A DNA stretch of 64,000 bases from assembly GCF_002399615.1 (NCBI RefSeq), contig NZ_DHDZ01000033.1:87205-151204 (forward strand). The letters run 5' to 3'. The translations under genes were made by a program, and so were the position numbers. The notes under the pieces were generated by a model, which was not told the origin of the DNA, did no database searches, and saw only the letters and a program-made list of their open reading frames with translations. Positions 8,223 to 17,505 of this stretch are shown one piece after another. This DNA is from Pedobacter sp. UBA4863. Lineage in GTDB: Bacteria > Bacteroidota > Bacteroidia > Sphingobacteriales > Sphingobacteriaceae. Each line of letters begins with the position of its first letter. Positions within the stretch are counted from its first letter, which is position 1.

Positions 8223-10208
8223 ATGCAGACGGGAGAGAACACAGAGGCGTTAAGGAAGATCCTTGACATGACAAGGTTGATTGCCATCATCATTTTGGGC
8301 ATTCACTACTATTATTATTGCTACCAGGCTTTTCTGGATTGGGAGCTGACCATCGAACTTACCGACCGATTATTGGGCAATATCCAACGAACTGGTTTGT
8401 TCAGCAGCTTTATCAAATCCAAGCTCATTGCCCTACTCTTCCTTTCAATTTCGCTCATCGGAGCTAAAGGAAGAAAGGACGAAAAGCTGAAGATCAAAAC
8501 GGCAATCTCCTATCTTGGGACTGGTCTGCTGTTATATTTTTCAAGCGCTGTCTTATTGATGTGGTCAGCACCACAAGATATAATTACGATACTTTATATT
8601 GGAAGCTGCTCTATCGGCTTTCTTTTGGTACTGACAGGAGGTATGTTCCTCTCTCGTATCATCAAGAAAAAACTCAATGATAAGGATATCTTCAACAAGG
8701 AAAATGAGACCTTTCCGCAGGAGGAACGCCTGCTGGAGAACGAATATTCTGTCAACCTTCCGGCCAGATACAACCTGAAAGGGAAGCTTCGAAATAGCTG
8801 GATCAATATCATCAACCCTTTCCGTGGCCTATTGGTCGCGGGAACTCCTGGTGCGGGTAAATCATACTTTGTCATCCGCCATGTTATTACCCAGCACATA
8901 CAGAAAGGGTTTAGCATGTTCGTCTATGACTTTAAGTTCGATGACCTGTCCATCATCGTTTATAACACATGGCTGAAGAACAAACATCGGTACAAGAAAG
9001 CATCTGAATTTTATGTAATTAATTTTGATGACCTTTCCCGAACTCATAGGTGCAATCCCCTTGACCCTTCGGGAATGCTGGACATTACCGATGCCGCAGA
9101 ATCGGCAAGGACGATCCTGCTCGGACTTAACCGGGAATGGATTAAAAAACAGGGTGATTTCTTTGTGGAAAGTCCAATCAACTTCCTCACGGCCATCATC
9201 TGGTTTCTGCGCAAATACCGGGATGGTGAGTTCTGTACCCTGCCCCATGTCATCGAGCTGATGCAGGCCGATTATGATGACCTGTTTAGCCTGTTAAGAA
9301 CAGAAAAGGAAATTGAGGTTTTGATCAATCCTTTCGTCAATGCCTACCTCAATGATGTCATGGAACAATTGGAAGGTCAGATTGCCTCTGCAAAAATCGC
9401 CATGGCCCACCTATCCTCCCCTCAATTATACTATGTATTATCAGGTTCAGACTTTACTTTGGATATTAACGACCCCGATAACCCCAAGCTGGTATGCATG
9501 GGCAACAACCCTCAAAAGATACAGATCTATGGCGCTGTACTTTCCCTATATGTTAACCGGTTGGTGAAGCTGGTAAACAAGAAAGGCAAGCTTAAATCAA
9601 GCTTGGTCTTCGATGAATTCCCTACAATTTATCTCAACAATATGGATAGTCTAATTGCCACAGCACGTAGCAATAAGGTGGCCACCTGTTTGGGTATTCA
9701 GGACTTTAGTCAATTGCGCAAGGATTATGGTCGTGAGCAAGCAGATGTGATTACCAATATTGTAGGAAACATAGTTTCCGGCCAAGTAACCGGAGATACC
9801 GCTAAGACACTTTCTGAAAGGTTTGGAAAAATCATGCAGGACAGGGAAAGCCTTTCAATTAACAGCCAGGATACATCGATTAGCAGAAGTAAGCAGCTTG
9901 AATCAGCAGTTCCTCAGTCCTCAATTTCGGGGCTTAGTTCGGGTGAATTCGTGGGCATGGTGGCCGACGACCCGGATAACAAAATAACCTTAAAGACCTT
10001 TCATTCAGAGATCATTAATAACCATGAACTGCTTAAAATGGAAGAGCAAGGATTTAAAACAATTCCACAAATTCGCAGCATAGACCAGTTAGCAGTTCAA
10101 CAAAATTACATTCAGATAAAAAAGGATGTTACGGATATTATTCAGATCGAAGTTGATAAGCTGCTAAATGACCCTAGCCTAAGCTATTTGGTTATAAAGA
10201 AGAACTAG
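8223..10208 (+). CDS. mobC: Type IV coupling protein MobC (VirD4/TraG-like ATPase)
   Basis: The 661-residue protein links the relaxosome to the conjugation channel. The first ~150 residues contain several hydrophobic segments typical of the membrane anchor (LIAIIILGIHYYYY, then LLFLSISLIG, LLLYFSSAVLL, GFLLVLTGGMFL). A Walker A loop (AGTPGAGKSYF) stands near residue 204 and a Walker B (SLVFDEFPTIY) near residue 460. These are followed by the TraG-type sequence IATARSNKVATCLGIQDFSQL. It ends the mobilization operon. The next gene starts 262 nt later, in DNA with a different, more AT-rich composition. Confidence 0.85.
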   Translation: MQTGENTEALRKILDMTRLIAIIILGIHYYYYCYQAFLDWELTIELTDRLLGNIQRTGLFSSFIKSKLIALLFLSISLIGAKGRKDEKLKIKTAISYLGTGLLLYFSSAVLLMWSAPQDIITILYIGSCSIGFLLVLTGGMFLSRIIKKKLNDKDIFNKENETFPQEERLLENEYSVNLPARYNLKGKLRNSWINIINPFRGLLVAGTPGAGKSYFVIRHVITQHIQKGFSMFVYDFKFDDLSIIVYNTWLKNKHRYKKASEFYVINFDDLSRTHRCNPLDPSGMLDITDAAESARTILLGLNREWIKKQGDFFVESPINFLTAIIWFLRKYRDGEFCTLPHVIELMQADYDDLFSLLRTEKEIEVLINPFVNAYLNDVMEQLEGQIASAKIAMAHLSSPQLYYVLSGSDFTLDINDPDNPKLVCMGNNPQKIQIYGAVLSLYVNRLVKLVNKKGKLKSSLVFDEFPTIYLNNMDSLIATARSNKVATCLGIQDFSQLRKDYGREQADVITNIVGNIVSGQVTGDTAKTLSERFGKIMQDRESLSINSQDTSISRSKQLESAVPQSSISGLSSGEFVGMVADDPDNKITLKTFHSEIINNHELLKMEEQGFKTIPQIRSIDQLAVQQNYIQIKKDVTDIIQIEVDKLLNDPSLSYLVIKKN

Positions 10209-10470
10209 CATTTTTCTGAAAACAATTTCTCAGATATACCTTTACTCTAAAAATTTTGATGCAAGGGATTCTGGAAATTAGTTTTTAATCCAATAATAGC
10301 TATTTCAATCTGTAAATAAACCAAATTCACCTCTAAATGCTACTTGTTGCAATGAATGCTTTCGGATAGAAATTTCATACAATTTCTACTCTAGTATACT
10401 TTAATTATAGTTTTTATTATATGCCACCTCAAAAACTTTGTAAATTAGCACTATAGAATATATATTATTG

Positions 10471-11385
10471 ATGCCTCCAGAAGAGTTAGAAAAATTATTG
10501 TCTTGTACGAAAATGTTCATGAACCATGTGCATTGGGTACAACAGTCTTTCAATCTTGTCCCTAACAAAGATCATTTGGGAACAAGTATCAACTTCGTCG
10601 ATTTGCAAGAATATAGGGAAGAATTTTGTACTGAATTAGTAAATACAATCCCTGAGTGGGTTTATAGCAATTCCAAAGCGACTTCAATATTAGATGGTCT
10701 AATTACCGAAGGTCGTTCAACAATAAATGCTCAAATGGCGTTCGCCAACAAAACTTTTGAGAAATTTAGAAATTCTGATACAAGAGAAGTTACACTTCAG
10801 GGACAATTTGGTGAATTACTTTTATTCAATTTTTTACAGGCATTTTTTAATGCTGTTCCCCTCCTGCGAAAAATGCCGATTACCACCTCCGCAGAAATGG
10901 AGAGATTTGGCGCTGACGCTATACACTATAGTTATAAGGACCATAAACATTTATTCTTCTTAGGTGAAGCAAAGACATACACAAGTAAATATCGCTTCAA
11001 TGTTGCATTGAAAGACGCTATTGAAAGTATTTTAAAAACTTATAGTAATCATAGAAAGGAGTTAGGTCTTTATATCTATGACTCATTCATTAGCGACGAA
11101 TTAATCACAATTGCAAGGGATTACAAAAACGGAACACTAAAAGATGTAGAAATTCATTTAGTATCTATTATCACTTATGAAGAAACAAATAAACTTGAAA
11201 AAAGCTCTGAGTCACAAATTAAAGTTGATATCACTAAAATAATTGAAGATCGAGGATTAAATGTTGATAAGAAGCTATTTGATTTAATTGACAACGGGCT
11301 TCATCCCCGGTTCAACTACATAATTTTTCCAGTCTGGGAGCTTGACTCATTAATCCAGCTATTTCAGAAATTAATAGGTAAATGA
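10471..11385 (+). CDS. hamA: Hachiman HamA (DUF1837 nuclease-like effector)
   Basis: The ~304-residue protein resembles the DUF1837/HamA family, the effector of Hachiman anti-phage systems. A PD-(D/E)xK-like core is visible: GADAIHYSY (Asp near residue 148) and FFLGEAKTY (Glu 164, Lys 166). In the family, HamA is kept inactive by HamB and is released to degrade DNA on infection; that is published knowledge, not visible here. The ATG at 10471 is preferred over an in-frame TTG one codon earlier. The stop overlaps the hamB start by 4 nt (ATGA). The 262-nt upstream gap should contain its promoter, but I could not place one with confidence. Confidence 0.85.
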   Translation: MPPEELEKLLSCTKMFMNHVHWVQQSFNLVPNKDHLGTSINFVDLQEYREEFCTELVNTIPEWVYSNSKATSILDGLITEGRSTINAQMAFANKTFEKFRNSDTREVTLQGQFGELLLFNFLQAFFNAVPLLRKMPITTSAEMERFGADAIHYSYKDHKHLFFLGEAKTYTSKYRFNVALKDAIESILKTYSNHRKELGLYIYDSFISDELITIARDYKNGTLKDVEIHLVSIITYEETNKLEKSSESQIKVDITKIIEDRGLNVDKKLFDLIDNGLHPRFNYIIFPVWELDSLIQLFQKLIGK

Positions 11386-13895
11386 GCACTCCAAATGAAA
11401 TTTTAAGGCGATTATTTCAATTCGAACTTTGGGCAAATGCTCAAAGGCTGAATCTTATTGACACTAGTAAACCTACTGTACTTGATATAGACTTGTTAAC
11501 CGAAGCCATATCCATTTTAAATGATTTATCGGTAAACCCGACAGAGTTACACAAGAGACAAATAGTAGCCATATCTGCTCTTATTTGGACATATCGAGAT
11601 TTATCTTGGGATGGGTTAAAAAACTACCTTATTCTGTTTCTCTCAAGAGCTGGATTTGCGCCCTCTTCAATTATGGTAGATGATAATTATCAAGACAACA
11701 AATATTCCTCATCTGTAAGTTTGATAAACCAGTTTGCAATAGCTATTGAGCAAGCTGTTTCTGAAATAAAAATTGGTGAAAAAGGATTTTTAGTTAGTGA
11801 ATTCCAAAAGGAAATATGGGATTCAATTGACAATAATAATATTGTGGGTATATCTGCGCCGACATCTGCAGGGAAATCGTTTATAATTCTTCTTAAGGCA
11901 ATAGATCTAATAATAAAAAAGGAAGGTCAGGTTATATATATTGTTCCAACTTTAAGCCTCGTCTCTCAGGTAATGATGGACTTTCGAAAAACTTTAGATG
12001 ATTTCCACTTAGATTATTCTATTGAGTCAACTTTCAATATTGCCACAACAAATTCGAGATCTATTTATGTTTTAACGCAAGAAAAGGCAATTGCTGCTTT
12101 TTCGCAAAGCGACATTCCCTTTTCAGAAGTTCGAATTGTCGTAATTGACGAAATCCAAAATGTTGAAAAGGTGGCTGAGGCTGACGATCAGCGTTCTAAG
12201 GTACTTTATGACTTAATTGTTGAGTTTAGAAACTCATCGAATATTGATCACGTAGTGATTTCAGGACCCAAGATTGTTAAAATTGACGAGCTCGGGAAGG
12301 CTCTTTTTGGTTCTGCTGCAAAGAAAAACGAAACCGACGCCTCCCCAGTATTAAACCTAACCTATTCTATATCAAAAATCAAAACGAAGTATTACTTTAA
12401 TGTTTACTCTGATTTACTGGATTCAGTTGAAAAAGTACAAATAACAAACACCGAAAAAATCCAAGGTTACGGTAAAGTTCGATATGACGAAGTATTTTTA
12501 GGCTACGTAAAATCATTAATGCAATCGTTTAAAAATGACGAATGTAGCCTGATATTTTCGCCCACTTCAAATCAGTGTAGTAAAATTGCATTTGCAGTAG
12601 GTGAAGATGAAAACATTGTAAATGGAGAGTTTTTAAATGGCTTGTCGGATTTTATTTCTACAACCGTACATCCTCAATTCCCATTAGCGAACACTATCAA
12701 AAAAGGTGTTGCATATCACCATGGAAAACTACCATTCCATGCACGCATACTAATTGAAGACGCCATAAGAAAAAAGAAAATTCGAACTATTGTATCGACC
12801 ACAACACTTCTTCAAGGAGTGAATTTACCAGTGCAAAATATAATCATTCGAAACCCAAATTTATTCGTCCAAAGTGGCGAGGGAAAGGTCAAATTGTCCA
12901 ATTACGAGATAGCTAATCTACGTGGCCGAGCTGGAAGACTTTTAAAAGATTTTGTTGGAAGAACATTTATCCTGGACGAACAAAGTTTCCAGGATGACAA
13001 AACTGAGCAATTAGACATCTTTAAAAATACCTCAAAAGAACTGAGTGTTGGATACGGTAGCAGATATACTGAACATTATAAGATGATATCTCACGATCTA
13101 CAAAATAATATAGGCACAACCCCTTACAATCAAGAATATTCATATCTAACAACATATTTGCGTCAAACAGTATTAAGATATGGCCAAAATTCGCCTAAGT
13201 TTTTGGAAAAAGTAGGTATCAAATTAAGCGACCAAGAACTTGAGGTGATTGTCGCATCTATGAACAACCTCGCGGTTCCAAGAGAAGTGTGCTCAAGAAA
13301 CAGATATTGGGATCCAATTGATCTTGACAAACTAAATAGTCTGAAAATAAATTACTCTTTACCGACTAGCGCTTCTGAAAATAACATTGCAAATAAACTG
13401 AAAGCTATTTTGCTTCTATTGAAGCAAGACTTTTCTGTTTACTACAGCAGGTATTTCGGCATTGAAAATGCTTTTGATAAAAATGGACGAGAAATTGATC
13501 ACATAATGCGAATGTGCATTCTAACAGATAAGTGGCTCAAAGAAAAATCCTTATTTGAATTGTTTAGTGATCCATACTATGATACTGCTACGAAAGTGGA
13601 AAGCACGATTAGCGATTTACAAAATAAAGTCTCTTACGGATTACCATTATTGCTGAAGCCAATTTACGACATTTCTGAACCGGAAGCAATGTTTACTCGG
13701 TTTATTGAATTAGGTGCGTTTTTACCTATCACTAGGAAATTTATTGAGCTTAATATTCCGAGGGAAACAGCCATATATCTTAATGAAAAGTATGTGTTCA
13801 ATAATGTTGATGATAAACATTCATTATTAAGACAACTAAGAGCGATTAAATCACAGCTTTCATATTGGCATCAGGTTCAGCTAGGTTCGATTTAA
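11382..13895 (+). CDS. hamB: Hachiman HamB (superfamily 2 helicase)
   Basis: The 837-residue protein is a DExH helicase of the Ski2-like type. Helicase motifs are clear: motif I APTSAGKSF (about residues 161-169), motif II VVIDEIQNVE (about residues 256-265), STTTLLQGVNLP (motif V region), and motif VI LRGRAGRL. In Hachiman, HamB senses abnormal DNA and controls HamA. Overlap with hamA by 4 nt and the matching family sizes support a complete two-gene Hachiman system. After the stop there is a 255-nt AT-rich gap with no recognisable feature before the next cassette. Confidence 0.88.
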   Translation: MSTPNEILRRLFQFELWANAQRLNLIDTSKPTVLDIDLLTEAISILNDLSVNPTELHKRQIVAISALIWTYRDLSWDGLKNYLILFLSRAGFAPSSIMVDDNYQDNKYSSSVSLINQFAIAIEQAVSEIKIGEKGFLVSEFQKEIWDSIDNNNIVGISAPTSAGKSFIILLKAIDLIIKKEGQVIYIVPTLSLVSQVMMDFRKTLDDFHLDYSIESTFNIATTNSRSIYVLTQEKAIAAFSQSDIPFSEVRIVVIDEIQNVEKVAEADDQRSKVLYDLIVEFRNSSNIDHVVISGPKIVKIDELGKALFGSAAKKNETDASPVLNLTYSISKIKTKYYFNVYSDLLDSVEKVQITNTEKIQGYGKVRYDEVFLGYVKSLMQSFKNDECSLIFSPTSNQCSKIAFAVGEDENIVNGEFLNGLSDFISTTVHPQFPLANTIKKGVAYHHGKLPFHARILIEDAIRKKKIRTIVSTTTLLQGVNLPVQNIIIRNPNLFVQSGEGKVKLSNYEIANLRGRAGRLLKDFVGRTFILDEQSFQDDKTEQLDIFKNTSKELSVGYGSRYTEHYKMISHDLQNNIGTTPYNQEYSYLTTYLRQTVLRYGQNSPKFLEKVGIKLSDQELEVIVASMNNLAVPREVCSRNRYWDPIDLDKLNSLKINYSLPTSASENNIANKLKAILLLLKQDFSVYYSRYFGIENAFDKNGREIDHIMRMCILTDKWLKEKSLFELFSDPYYDTATKVESTISDLQNKVSYGLPLLLKPIYDISEPEAMFTRFIELGAFLPITRKFIELNIPRETAIYLNEKYVFNNVDDKHSLLRQLRAIKSQLSYWHQVQLGSI

Positions 13896-14150
13896 CATTT
13901 GATATTAAAAGGAAAATATAGCTAACCCTATCCCATCAAAGAAAGGGTCTAAAATTGCTTTTAGAAAAAACCTAAATATGGGTGCTTCTATTAAATACAT
14001 TCATGTTGGACTATGTTTCTAAATAATGAAGGCGTGCTTTAGATAGTCAAAAAGCATACATCTATCATTATTAAATTTCTATTGCTATCTAATCTACAGT
14101 TTGCGTTTCTTATATTAGCCAAATATTGACAAGTCATAAATTAACAGGTC

Positions 14151-14444
14151 ATGCTTTTCGGTGAAAGAATAAGAGAGCTTAGAGAAAGCCAGGGATTGTT
14201 GCAACGGCAGTTAGCGGCAAACCTTGAGATTGACACCCCCATGTTTAGCAAAATTGAACGTGGTGGGCGGAAAGCTAAACGGGAACAGGTACTGAAAATT
14301 GCCGAAATCCTCAAAGCAAGCGAACAGGAATTATTGGCTTTGTGGTTAGCAGACCAAATCAAGGAAATTGTAACAGACGAAGATCAGGCATTACAAGCCT
14401 TGAAAATCGCTCAAAAGGATATAAACCAAGCAAACACCAAATAA
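14151..14444 (+). CDS. XRE-family HTH regulator of the restriction cassette
   Basis: The 97-residue protein has an N-terminal lambda-repressor-like helix-turn-helix (about residues 5-60: RIRELRESQGLLQRQLAANLEI then FSKIERGGRKAKREQVLKIAEIL). A helical tail of about 35 residues may mediate dimerization. It starts the restriction-modification operon, two nucleotides before the hsdM ATG, so it is probably co-transcribed. Such linked XRE proteins often control expression of restriction genes to let methylation come first. That role is inferred from position. Confidence 0.8.
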   Translation: MLFGERIRELRESQGLLQRQLAANLEIDTPMFSKIERGGRKAKREQVLKIAEILKASEQELLALWLADQIKEIVTDEDQALQALKIAQKDINQANTK

Positions 14445-14446
14445 GA

Positions 14447-16216
14447 ATGAACCAAGTACAACATAACGCTATCGTTAATTTCATCTGGAGTATTGCTGAT
14501 GATGTGTTACGTGATGTCTATACCCGTGGAAAGTATAGAGATATCATCTTACCATTTACCGTACTGCGCAGACTGGATGCCATTTTGGAGCCAACCAAAG
14601 ACAAAGTTTTGGAGATGCACCAAAAGCTGAATGAAATTAAGATTGACAACCAATCTGCACAATTGCGCAAAACCAGCGGTTATGTGTTTTACAACACCTC
14701 TAACTACACCTTCAAAAGGTTGTTGAACGAACCGGGCAACATCCGCCAAAACTTAGAAACCTACCTGGATGGCTTTAGCAGCAACGTGCAGGACATCATC
14801 AGTAAATTTAAGTTAAGAAACCAATTGGAGACCTTGGAAGAAGGCAACATTACCTTCCCTCTGATTGAAAAATTCTGCTCAAGCACTATTAACCTAAGTC
14901 CAATGCCTGTCAAAGATAAAGACGGCAATGTGGTGATGGAAAGCTTGACCAATTTAGGGATGGGCTATGTGTTTGAAGAACTTATACGCAAGTTCAATGA
15001 GGAGAACAACGAAGAAGCGGGAGAACACTTTACACCAAGGGAAATCATTCGCTTAATGACCCACCTGATTTTCGAACCGCTCAAAGGAAAGATAAAGGAC
15101 GGAACCTATCTCATTTACGACCCTGCTTGTGGTAGTGGTGGTATGCTTACAGAAGCGGAATACTTTGCCAAAAAATTGAACCCCAAAGCTACTTTCCACT
15201 TGTACGGTCAGGAAGTAAACCCAGAGACTTACGCCATCTGTAAAGCAGATATGCTGATAAAAGATGAAGACCCGGAGAAGATTGCCTTCGGCTCTACGCT
15301 GAGCAAAGACGGCTTTCCAAACCTCCAATTTGACTTCATGATTAGTAACCCACCCTATGGGAAAACATGGAAAGTAGATGCAGATGCCATATTGGATAAA
15401 AAAGACATCATAGATCCTCGCTTTACCGTAGGTGTTCCCCGAGTAAATGACGGCCAATTGCTGTTTGTAATGAACATTGTTTCCAAGCTCAAAATTAATA
15501 GCGAATTGGGTAGCAGGGCAGCTACCATTCATAATGGTTCAGCGTTGTTTACTGGCGATGCAGGACAAGGAGAAACCGAAATACGCAAGTATCTTTTTGA
15601 GAATGATTTATTGGAAGCGGTGATTGCCCTACCCAACGATTTGTTTTACAACACGGGCATACCCACCTACATTTTTATCCTGAACAATAAGAAGGAAGAA
15701 AAGCGTAAGGGTAAACTACAACTCATCAATGTAACTTCTGAAGCTTTCTACAGTAAAATGCGCAAGCCATTGGGCAAAAAGCGAGTAGAGTTTAGCAAAG
15801 ACCATATCCGCAAGATTACCGACCTGTTTTTAAATTTTGAGAACAATGAGCACAGCATCATTCTCGATAATGAGGACTTTGGCTACAGCCAGATAATCGT
15901 ACACCGCCCACAGCGTGATGAAAACGGCAATATCATCAAAGATGCCAAAGGCAAACCGAGAAGCGATAATGCACTTAAAGACAAGGAAAACATTCCTTTA
16001 AAGGACGACATTGATGCCTTTTTTGCCAAAGAGGTTATCCCTTTTGTGCCGGATGCCTGGTATAAAAAGAGCGAAACCAAAATTGGCTATGAAATAAACT
16101 TTGCCAAGTATTTCTATGAGTTTGAAACACTTAGAGATTTAGAAGAAATAAAAACTGATATTCTGTTGATTGAGAAAGAAACGGAGAATTTGTTAATAGA
16201 TATTGTAAATAACTAA
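14447..16216 (+). CDS. hsdM: Type I restriction-modification DNA methyltransferase subunit M
   Basis: The start is placed at MNQVQHNAIVNFIW, two nucleotides after the regulator stop; 35 codons of open frame upstream overlap the regulator and look non-coding. The 589-residue product has the HsdM N-terminal helical domain and the N6-adenine methyltransferase motifs. These are DPACGSGGMLTEA (SAM binding, near residue 224) and ISNPPYGKTW (catalytic NPPY, near residue 300). It forms the methylase with HsdS. The stop overlaps the hsdS start (TAATG), a typical coupled arrangement. All key motifs are intact. Confidence 0.92.
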   Translation: MNQVQHNAIVNFIWSIADDVLRDVYTRGKYRDIILPFTVLRRLDAILEPTKDKVLEMHQKLNEIKIDNQSAQLRKTSGYVFYNTSNYTFKRLLNEPGNIRQNLETYLDGFSSNVQDIISKFKLRNQLETLEEGNITFPLIEKFCSSTINLSPMPVKDKDGNVVMESLTNLGMGYVFEELIRKFNEENNEEAGEHFTPREIIRLMTHLIFEPLKGKIKDGTYLIYDPACGSGGMLTEAEYFAKKLNPKATFHLYGQEVNPETYAICKADMLIKDEDPEKIAFGSTLSKDGFPNLQFDFMISNPPYGKTWKVDADAILDKKDIIDPRFTVGVPRVNDGQLLFVMNIVSKLKINSELGSRAATIHNGSALFTGDAGQGETEIRKYLFENDLLEAVIALPNDLFYNTGIPTYIFILNNKKEEKRKGKLQLINVTSEAFYSKMRKPLGKKRVEFSKDHIRKITDLFLNFENNEHSIILDNEDFGYSQIIVHRPQRDENGNIIKDAKGKPRSDNALKDKENIPLKDDIDAFFAKEVIPFVPDAWYKKSETKIGYEINFAKYFYEFETLRDLEEIKTDILLIEKETENLLIDIVNN

Positions 16217-17505
16217 TGAAAGTCATTTCATATAAACATAATTGGTTAGCCGATATTCCAAATCATTGGAATGCATACCCTCTTTGGGCTTTGTTTGAGG
16301 ATAATAAGACGAAGAATGAGAATAATATTGTTTCTAATGTTCTTTCATTAAGTTATGGAAATATTATAAGAAGGGATGTTGAAAGTAATATGGGCTTATT
16401 GCCAGCAAGTTTTGAAACCTATCAGATTGTAAATGATGGGGATATTGTTTTGAGACTGACAGATTTACAAAATGATAAAAAGAGCTTAAGGGTCGGTCTT
16501 GTAAAAGAAATAGGAATAATAACGTCTGCTTATACTGGATTAAAATTGAAAAATCCAGAACTCAACTCAGCCTTTTATTACTATTTCCTTCATGCTTTAG
16601 ACATAATGAAGTACTTCTATAGTCTCGGTGGTGGAGTGAGACAGAGTATTGGATTTTTAGAATTGAAATGGCTTAAACTTCCTGTTCCTCCAAAGGATGA
16701 GCAAGACCAGATAGTGAATTACATAAAAGCCAAGTCCAAAAAGATAAAGCATTTCATCCAGAAAAAGCAAGCCTTTATTGAATTGCTGAAAGAACAAAGG
16801 CAGACGATAATCAGCCGAGCGGTAATCAAAGGAATTAACTCTGATGTAACCTTAAAGGATAGCGGTATTGAATGGTTGGGCAATATTCCTGAGCATTGGA
16901 CGCTTAGAAAGCTTAAATATTGCGTTTCGCTTAATGCTAATCCAATTCCATCTGACACAGAAGGTAAACAGTACTTAAAAATAGCCTTAGAGAATATTGA
17001 TAATTGGACAGGGAAATTTGTTGAAACAGAAACCCCTGATTTTGAAGGCCAAGGTAACTTCTTTAAAAAGGGAGATGTATTGTTCAATAAGCTAAGGCCT
17101 TATTTAGCTAAGGCATATGTAGCAAAAGAGGAAGGTTTTTCTGTAGGCGAGCTTTTAGTTCTAACGCCTGATAGTAAATATTTTACAAGTGAATATTTGT
17201 TTCAAAGATTCATGACTTCTGATTTTATAGAAGTTGTAAACAGTTCAACTTATGGTGCTAAAATGCCAAGAGCAAGTTGGAGTTTCATTGGTAACTTAAA
17301 ATTACCTATTCCGCCAAAAGAAGAGCAAGCCAAAATTATTGCCCAAATCAAAACCGAAACCGCCAAAATAGACCAGGCCATTGCGAAAGCAGAAGAAGAA
17401 ATAGAACTCATCAAAGAGTATCGGGAAGCCATGATAGCCGAAGCGGTATTGGGCAAACAGGATGTAAAGGTTCACACTAAAATAGTATTGGAAAATGCCA
17501 AGTAA
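16216..17505 (+). CDS. hsdS: Type I restriction-modification specificity subunit S
   Basis: The 429-residue protein has the two-TRD architecture of HsdS. A first target-recognition domain (about residues 10-165) is followed by a helical spacer with PVPPKDEQDQIVNYI (about residues 155-170) and a connector KEQRQTIISRAVIKG. A second domain starts at DSGIEWLGNIPEHW, and a second spacer reads PIPPKEEQAKIIAQI. The repeated WLxxIPxHW pattern at both domain starts marks the internal repeat. It decides the bipartite recognition site, which cannot be predicted here. It overlaps the next gene by 11 nt, so the accessory genes belong to the same operon. Confidence 0.92.
   Translation: MKVISYKHNWLADIPNHWNAYPLWALFEDNKTKNENNIVSNVLSLSYGNIIRRDVESNMGLLPASFETYQIVNDGDIVLRLTDLQNDKKSLRVGLVKEIGIITSAYTGLKLKNPELNSAFYYYFLHALDIMKYFYSLGGGVRQSIGFLELKWLKLPVPPKDEQDQIVNYIKAKSKKIKHFIQKKQAFIELLKEQRQTIISRAVIKGINSDVTLKDSGIEWLGNIPEHWTLRKLKYCVSLNANPIPSDTEGKQYLKIALENIDNWTGKFVETETPDFEGQGNFFKKGDVLFNKLRPYLAKAYVAKEEGFSVGELLVLTPDSKYFTSEYLFQRFMTSDFIEVVNSSTYGAKMPRASWSFIGNLKLPIPPKEEQAKIIAQIKTETAKIDQAIAKAEEEIELIKEYREAMIAEAVLGKQDVKVHTKIVLENAK

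Noticed and set aside
10209..10470. Promoter of hamA in the AT-rich gap
   Set aside because: AACTTTG-like fragments occur, but no TTG/TAnnTTTG pair has proper spacing, so I did not annotate it.
14342..14446. Longer hsdM start at 14342
   Set aside because: The extra 35 codons overlap the XRE gene in another frame and read as shadow sequence; the ATG at 14447 gives a normal HsdM N-terminus.
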